Source: Diphasiastrum complanatum (Eukaryota; Streptophyta; Lycopodiopsida; Lycopodiales; Lycopodiaceae). Taken from it: 64,000 bases of DNA. Made by a program: the position numbers and the translations under genes. The notes below the pieces were generated by a model, which was not told the origin of the DNA, ran no database searches, and saw only the letters and a program-made list of their open reading frames with translations. Location: NCBI GenBank assembly GCA_029204225.1, contig CM055093.1, positions 23,045,912-23,109,911 on the forward strand, in the 5' to 3' direction. Of this stretch, positions 57,891 to 64,000 are shown in pieces (position 1 is the stretch's first letter; each line of letters begins with the position of its first letter).

Positions 57891-59440
57891 CAGTTTGTTC
57901 GAGAAGGGCATTGGTTTGTAATAATGGAGCATACCCTGTAGAAAGTTGTGGGTTTTCCATAGCTCCACTATATCAACGTGCAGGACTAAAGTGAGTGCAG
58001 CGCGATAATAAAGCCTTGCTACGCTGATGTGGTCTTCTTGCGTTCGTAGTGGTTTATTGATATCGAGCTATTGGGAGTAGCCCTTGATCCTAAAAACCCT
58101 TGAGTTCTGCCAGAAATGCTACCAGGCCGCAATTGTTCGCAAAATATCTGACGTCGCGATCAAGGTTGCCATGGTGCTTCTGGTAGAATACATGGCAGTT
58201 GGTGACCAACAGTTCTCGCCTCGCTACTGGATAGTAATAAGGATTTGTGCGCAAATAAGAGGGAGCTTTGATATATTGTGCCATCAAGGTCTTACTTTGT
58301 AGGAAGAGCTGATGGCGCTAGAGAGGTTGTGGATCCAGGTGTTTGACTGCTTCTTTATGTGTTTGACACTGGTCCAAATCTGGCAATATGTAGTCACCTC
58401 GCTCTTTTGTCGTTGAATATTTCTTGGCAAACTCTTGAGAGGCACACAACTCCTTGTTTGGTTCTATGGGCATGATTCTGTGTCGAATGGTTGGTGCTTC
58501 AAAGACAATCTCATGCTGAATTTGAGGATTAGATTCAAGAAAGAGGGGAGGGGAAGGGTTAGCTTCAGCAATTCTTTGTGACTTAGGAGAAAATTGGCAT
58601 TGAATAAATGGGGGGTTAGTGGTGTCAAGAGGGTTAGAAGCGGTGGAAGAAAAAAGATAATGTAGGGAGCTGGTACCACCAGAGCCTGAGGGATTGCTTA
58701 GTGCTTGAGCTCCTTACCCCAGGGGTTGCCCTTGAAAGGAGGAGCCTTGAGTAGCAGGAGGAGGCTGCTGGAATCCTGCTCCATCTCCATGATCTGGTCC
58801 ATCAAAGTGGTGCCCCGAATCATGGAACTGGGCATGCTCTACATGAACAGACGGCGTTGACTAGACAACTACCTTTAACCATTCTTCCAGGGTGGCAATG
58901 TGCTGGTTTAGGACCTCAATGGAGGCAAAGTAGTGATTGTTGTAATTTTGTGTGATGTTCCATCGTGGCTTTTAACTTTTGGGCCATCGTTTGATAAGCC
59001 ACCACTGGAATGGGAGTTCCCTCAGGAATAGCTGGTGGTGCGAAGTCGTTCAAGTCCATCAATTCCAATTGTTCCTTCATAGTGGAACGTGCAGCTTGTG
59101 CATCTGCTACAGCCTCATCCCTTTATGCTTTGATGTTATCGATGATATTTTGCATGTTGGATACCTTCAGTTGGAGCTGGTTCTAGAGGTGGAGGAGCAT
59201 CTACTGATGTTGTTGATTATAAGTGGTGAGATTTTGGCTGCAGCTACTGTTGCTTGGTTTCCACTTCCAGCCTTGTTTTTTCTTTATGAAGGTCTGCCAT
59301 AGCGCCATCGTCAAATTGCCGCATGGTATACTGTCCCCCTAGAGTGTTGAATAGATTATATTGGAGCTCATTTACCAACCATACCGCTTTTTGGGCTACA
59401 AGGAGTAACTGCTCCCAAGGGCCAATGTCAAAGAGGGTGC
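57890..59440 (-). pseudogene. Decayed unidentified coding tract
   Basis: The minus strand shows a chain of protein-like pieces separated by stops and frame changes: NDFAPPAIPEGTPIPVVAYQ and a Gln-rich stretch near 59000, FQQPPPATQGSSFQGQP near 58730, EFAKKYSTTKERGDYILPDL near 58400, and YIKAPSYLRTNPYYYPVARR then FYQKHHGNLDRDVRYFAN at 58090-58290. Pro/Gln-rich followed by basic, aromatic segments could be gag-like, but I do not recognise the family. It directly abuts the truncated end of the copia element at 59449 on the same strand, so it may be an older insertion into which that element or a deletion joined. Confidence 0.35.
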
Positions 59441-59448
59441 ATGTATAG

Positions 59449-62400
59449 TTAGGTTATAGTATCTTGCTTTTTGGAAAGCCAAGATATCAAGTTTTCTCCA
59501 AGATAAATGACATAAGCACTTGTAGATTTTTTATCTGCTCTATCACTTGCAAAATCCGAGTCAGAATAACCAACTATAGAAAGATCTTCACTTTTATACA
59601 ATAAACCATAATCAAAAGTTGAAGCTATGTATCTAAGCACTCTCTTGGCCATTTTCCAATGATAAATAGTAGGATTCTGCATAGCTTGGCTCAACTTATG
59701 AACACTAAAGCTTATGTCAGGCCTAGTTATTGTGAGCCAAATTAAGGAGCCTATAAGTCTCCTATAAAGAGTGACGTCCACGAAGGATCTTTCATCACCT
59801 TTGTTAGGGTCTTTTACAATTTGCTCCATAGGAGTTTCTATACTCTTACAATCTAACATATTGAACATTTTTAACATTGAAAGAGCATACTTGGATTGAC
59901 ATACAAAAGCTTCATCATTAAGAAACTCAATCTCTAATCCTAATATGTAGTGAAGTTTTCCAAGATCTTGCATCTTGAACTCTTTTCCAAGTGCAACCTT
60001 GGTCTCCTCAACTAACTTGATACAACTTCCTGTTAGAATGATATCATCAACATAAATGAGAAGTGTGACAATATCTCTATCATAAAACTTGACATACAAG
60101 GAAGCATCATAGTTACTAAGATTAAATCCTAGTGACTCAAGAAAGGTGTTAAGTCGAGAATACCATGACCTTGGAGCTTGCTTTAGTCCATATAGACTTT
60201 TGAAGAGCAAGCAAACTTTGTCTTTTTCATGGATGAACCCAATAGGCTGATCCATATAAATTTCTTCTTCTAGATATCCATTTGAAAATGCATTAGAAAC
60301 ATCTATTTGAAAAACTTGCCAATTGAAAAAACAAGCAATAAAAATTATGATTCTAACTGATACCATCTTTGCAACTAGAGAAAAAGTCTCCTCATAATCA
60401 AGTCCATAAACTGAGAAAAATCCTTTGCACAAAGCCTTGCCGTGTACTTGTTGATTGTGTCATCTTGATTATATTTAACTCAAAAAGCCCACTTGCAACC
60501 AATGGTGTGCTTGTTGGATGGAAGATCCACAAGCTCCCATGTCTTGTTGGCCATCAAAGCATCATATTCCTCCTTCATGGCTAGACATCATTCCTTCGTA
60601 TTGAGTGCATAATATACATCCTTTGGCTCCTCATGTGAAATAAAATAAGCACAATTAGTGGAGTTGAGTTCCACTTGCTTGCCTTTATCTTCATATGTAA
60701 GCCTCCTAGGCTCGGATCTTTCTCTTTGTGACCTCCTTGGTGAAAAGATTCGAGGTGACTTCTCAATTCTTGGCCCCATCTCTCCATGATAGTCTTCAAG
60801 GGTGATAATTGGAGTATCCTTTTGAGAATCTTTGAACTCGGCCTTCTCAAGCATGTATTTTTTATTCTCATGGAATATAACATCCCTACTCTCAATTGTA
60901 GTTGAGGTAGAGGGAACATAAATTCTGTAAGCCTTCTTGTTGGATGAATATCCAACCATGATCCCTTTGATAGAATTAGAATCATCTCTTTTTCTTGTTT
61001 CCAAGGGTACATGAACAAAGAAAGAACATCCAAAAACTCTAAGGTGATTTATCTTAGGTTTCTTCTTAAACAAGACTTCATATTGTGATTTTCCAGCAAG
61101 TACATTGTGAGGTAATCTATTACACAAATAGTTTGCACAATTAATTGCTTCACCCAATATTCAATAGGCAAAGAAGCTTCAACTCGGATCTCTTTAGCAC
61201 ATTCACATAAAGATCGATTTTTTCTCTCAGCAACTCCATTTTGAGATGGAGAATAAGCAAAAGAAAATTCTCTCTTAATCCCTTCACCCTCACAATATTC
61301 ATAGAACTTGTTGGAGATGTATTCACCTCCTCCATCACATCTTAAAGCTTTAACTTTGAAAGAAAATTGTTTCTCAACATAAGCTTTGAAGATTAGGAAG
61401 TGATCAAATACCATAGCTTTTGAAGAAAGTAGATACAATCAAGTATATCTTGTAAAGTCATCAATAAAGGTGACAAAACATGTTGCACCACCAATACTTT
61501 TAGAAGAAGAAAGATGAACATCCGAGTGTATTAGCTCTAAAGGATGAGTAGTTTTAATAAAAGACTTTTGATATGGATTTCTATGTGATTTTGCAATAGC
61601 ACAAGTCTCAGAAGGCTTGATATCCTTGGAAAGTGAACTTGGAAGGCCAATAGCCTTAGCTTTCTTGACCATAAAAACCGTGATAGACTTAAAGTTAGGA
61701 TGCCCCAACCTTCTATGCCATAACTCCTCCTTAGATAAAAGAGGAACTTCACAAAAGTTTGCATTCTCATAAGAATTCAACTTGAAAATTCCACCATATC
61801 TAGATCCATTAGCTAGGACCTCATCATTTTTCTTGATAAGTGATCCTTCTCCATCACTCGCAACAAAATCTTCTTCACTCTCTTTGGAGAGATTTGCTTG
61901 CTTGAGCTGGTTTTTCTTTTTGAAAGAATTGGAGGCATAGTGCCCCTTCTTGCCACAGAAAAAACACTTGACTTTCTTCTTCTTGGTCTTCGAAGTAGAA
62001 GGATGAGATGAGTCATCCTCTTCACCATCTTTGTCTCTCTTCTTGGCTTTGTCTTTGTTGAATGCTTGAGAAAACCGGTTTTTGTTCCATCCTTTATGCT
62101 TGTCCTTGACAAAGAGGGTTTTTTCACTTCCAATATGCTCGAGTTTGTTCATCCTAGATAGTTTGTAACTTTGCCTAGCTTCTCCAGAGATGAGAATTCC
62201 TTGAAGAGTTTCTAAATTAGGCAACTCTTCCTTAATGGCAAAGGATTGAACAAGACTATCATAGTCATCTTTCAAGCCATTTAAAATGACTTTTACTAGC
62301 TCATCTTGGTTAATTGACACACCAACACAAGAAAGCTCCCTATGAAGATCTTTTATTCTCAGAACATAGTTTAATGCACTCTCCTCACTTCTTTGAAAAC

Positions 62401-62740
62401 TTTGGAAAATCTGATTCCTAAGAGTGAGTATTCTAGAAGTATTTTTTGCCTCTTAGATGGACTTAAGTGCATCCCAAGCATCTTTAGTTATGGTGCAAGA
62501 TCCTATCTCTCTCATAATTTCATTAGAGACATTCATCTTAATGAAATGTAGAGCCATTCTAGCTCTCTTCTTGCACTTTGGTATTTCAAGTTGTGCTTGA
62601 GGCTCCTCCTCAACACCAAGCACTATGTCCATAACATCCTAGAGTATCAAAATAGACTCCATTCTAACCATCCAAATTGAGTAATTAGAGGTACTTAGTC
62701 TTTCACCTGCTTCTAGGAGATATCCTCCCACAGATGCCAT
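59449..62740 (-). pseudogene. Ty1/copia gag-pol, 3'-truncated and broken
   Basis: Starts with an ATG at 62740 (MASVGGYLLEAGERLSTSNY; in-frame stops near 62640 and 62454). Gag continues at 61439-62320 with a knuckle CFFCGKKGHYASNSFK whose last Cys is missing. The protease DSGA segment is absent, as if deleted between the knuckle and KNDEVLANGSRYGGIFKLNS. Integrase follows: ELWHRRLGHPNF, LIHSDVHLSSSKSIGG, SPSQNGVAERKNRSLCECAK. After a stop at 61439 and a frameshift near 61100 comes a tail to 60588. RT (59449-60432) has VFQIDVSNAFSNGYLEEEIY, KSLYGLKQAPRSWY and LIYVDDIILTGSC. It ends abruptly inside RNase H (LISWLSKKQDTIT), so the 3' end and 3' LTR are lost. Confidence 0.9.
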
Positions 62741-63497
62741 TATTTGGAAGACTTTTCAGTTATTGGAAAACAATATGTTTGAGCTTGTTCCAATCAGACT
62801 TAATGTTGCTGCTCTCTTTCACTATAGGTATTTTCAAGGATGTACTACCTTCCTATGTAAAAAACTTGCAACTGTATTTGAGATGGATCTCAAATATTCC
62901 ACAAAACAATATTTTCTAGACTAGACACTCAAAATGGTTTAAGGCACTTTGACAAGTTTGAATCCTACTTTTGGCATGTGTGAAATGCTTCAAGAGAAAA
63001 TACTATTGATACTCAGAAGGATCAAAGGTTTTCAATTAACATCAAACTTAGTCTTGATCTTCAGTTTCTTGTGTAGGATGCTCAAAACAATGGATTCAGA
63101 ACAAAGCAAGATTGAATCAAATCAAAAAGTGGTCACTCAGATTTTGGACCTATCCCTACCCTATTTAAGAGCTTATAGCTCTTGATAGACACATCATATT
63201 GATTTGGTATCAATTTCTATGGAAAGTACCTTCATAAGCTTTCCATCAAGCTATAGCACCACTATCTTTGGATCAACTAGCAAGGAAATAGAAGGGATTG
63301 AAAATCTCTGATTTTCACACGTGCGGAATTCCAGAATTCTGTACTATCACTTTTCAGACCTAAAAATTCAGTTTCAATCCAATTTGATCCAAACACTTTT
63401 TAGAGAAAGGTAAAAAAAATTGAATAACTGTTTTTTTGCTTGAATTAGCTCTCAATTTCTTGTACAATCAGAGATGTTAGCATGCAAAGCTCAATTT

Positions 63498-63510
63498 GGC
63501 TCTGATACCA
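63498..63510 (-). other. Primer-binding site of the copia element
   Basis: On the minus strand TGGTATCAGAGCC, the initiator-methionine tRNA complement, lies directly inside the 5' LTR edge. It is about 760 bp upstream of the gag ATG. Confidence 0.8.
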
Positions 63511-63948
63511 TGACAAAAATTTTGGAATTCACACGCGTGAGAATGATCCACATGTATGATAGATCTTATCAAGCTTTACATTAGCACAATAACTTGATTC
63601 TAGATTGAATAGCAAGATCTAGTACAAAATTTATGGCTTAACCACAATCTAGCATGCTAAGAATCAAAGAATGATAACATTGATTACAAATGAGCAAAAG
63701 TACAAGAATTTAGTGTATGAGCATCAGTCTCAACACGCGTTAGAGAGAGAAAGATAGAAATATTCAAGCAAATATTGTATAGATCCAAAATGGCATGGAA
63801 TAGCTACAAAGCTTTGGTTCTTCATCACAAATTATGAGAATAGCTACACATATTTATGGAGTTTGAGGTAGCTCAAGGTAGAACCACATCCATCCACCTT
63901 TCAATGACATCTAAAGTGAAAACTAGAGTCTAAGTGACATTTGTCACA
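63511..63948 (-). mobile_element. Copia 5' LTR (about 438 bp)
   Basis: It begins at TGACAAAAATTTTGG (plus strand), abutting the PBS. The outer end is placed at TTTGTCACA (63948), which on the minus strand reads TGTGACAAATGTCAC, a plausible LTR start. No second LTR is available for comparison, so the outer limit is an inference; the remaining 50 bp of the window would be flank. Confidence 0.5.
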
Positions 63949-64000
63949 TCTCATGCATGTATCTCTACCTACTTTTACCAAGTGTCCTATTTCTTACTAG

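Overview
This is nuclear DNA of a land plant. It has intron-containing genes with GT/AG junctions, a MAF1-type RNA polymerase III repressor gene close to its plant form, dense Ty1/copia and Ty3/gypsy retrotransposon debris, a hAT-type transposase relic, Helitron-like ends, MITE-like inverted repeats and very long (GA)n/(CT)n microsatellites. I cannot place it below land plants from sequence alone. Only two loci look like intact host genes. Most other long reading frames are broken transposon polyproteins or translations of simple repeats.

Layout. 1-6 kb: AT-rich intergenic DNA with a GC-rich inverted-repeat element, a foldback/MITE pair and two minus-strand LINE 3' ends. 6.1-8.2 kb: an intact intronless gene for a 684-residue TPR protein. 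8.2-12.8 kb: intergenic, with a (TC)n tract. 12.8-15.3 kb: two broken minus-strand copia remnants, one with a primer-binding site and an LTR. 15.3-30 kb: repeat-dominated (long dinucleotide arrays, three minisatellite families, a 355-bp segmental duplication, four copies of a dispersed repeat, three of them running into Helitron-like ends, and a second MITE copy). 30.5-35.8 kb: a minus-strand chromodomain Ty3/gypsy element with gag, protease, RT, RNase H, integrase and chromodomain, broken by three frameshifts and a stop. 36.8-40.9 kb: two plus-strand copia remnants, the second ending in a clear 3' LTR. 41.5-42.4 kb: minus-strand gag remnants. 42.5-49.7 kb: a minus-strand hAT-derived locus that keeps a BED-type zinc finger and the C-terminal dimerisation region but not the catalytic core; a 5-kb plus-strand copia element is inserted in it. 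52.1-54.1 kb: the 3' eight exons of a MAF1 homologue on the plus strand, with a tRNA-like cloverleaf in one intron. 54-59.4 kb: intergenic DNA and a decayed unidentified tract. 59.4-64 kb: a 3'-truncated minus-strand copia element with its PBS and 5' LTR.

The two host genes have no evident functional link: one is a TPR scaffold-type protein, the other a regulator of tRNA/5S transcription. I found no convincing new biological system. The points most worth a second look are the catalytic-core-less hAT derivative, the tRNA-like sequence inside the Pol III repressor gene, the Helitron-like hairpin ends at a conserved junction, and the MITE/foldback families.
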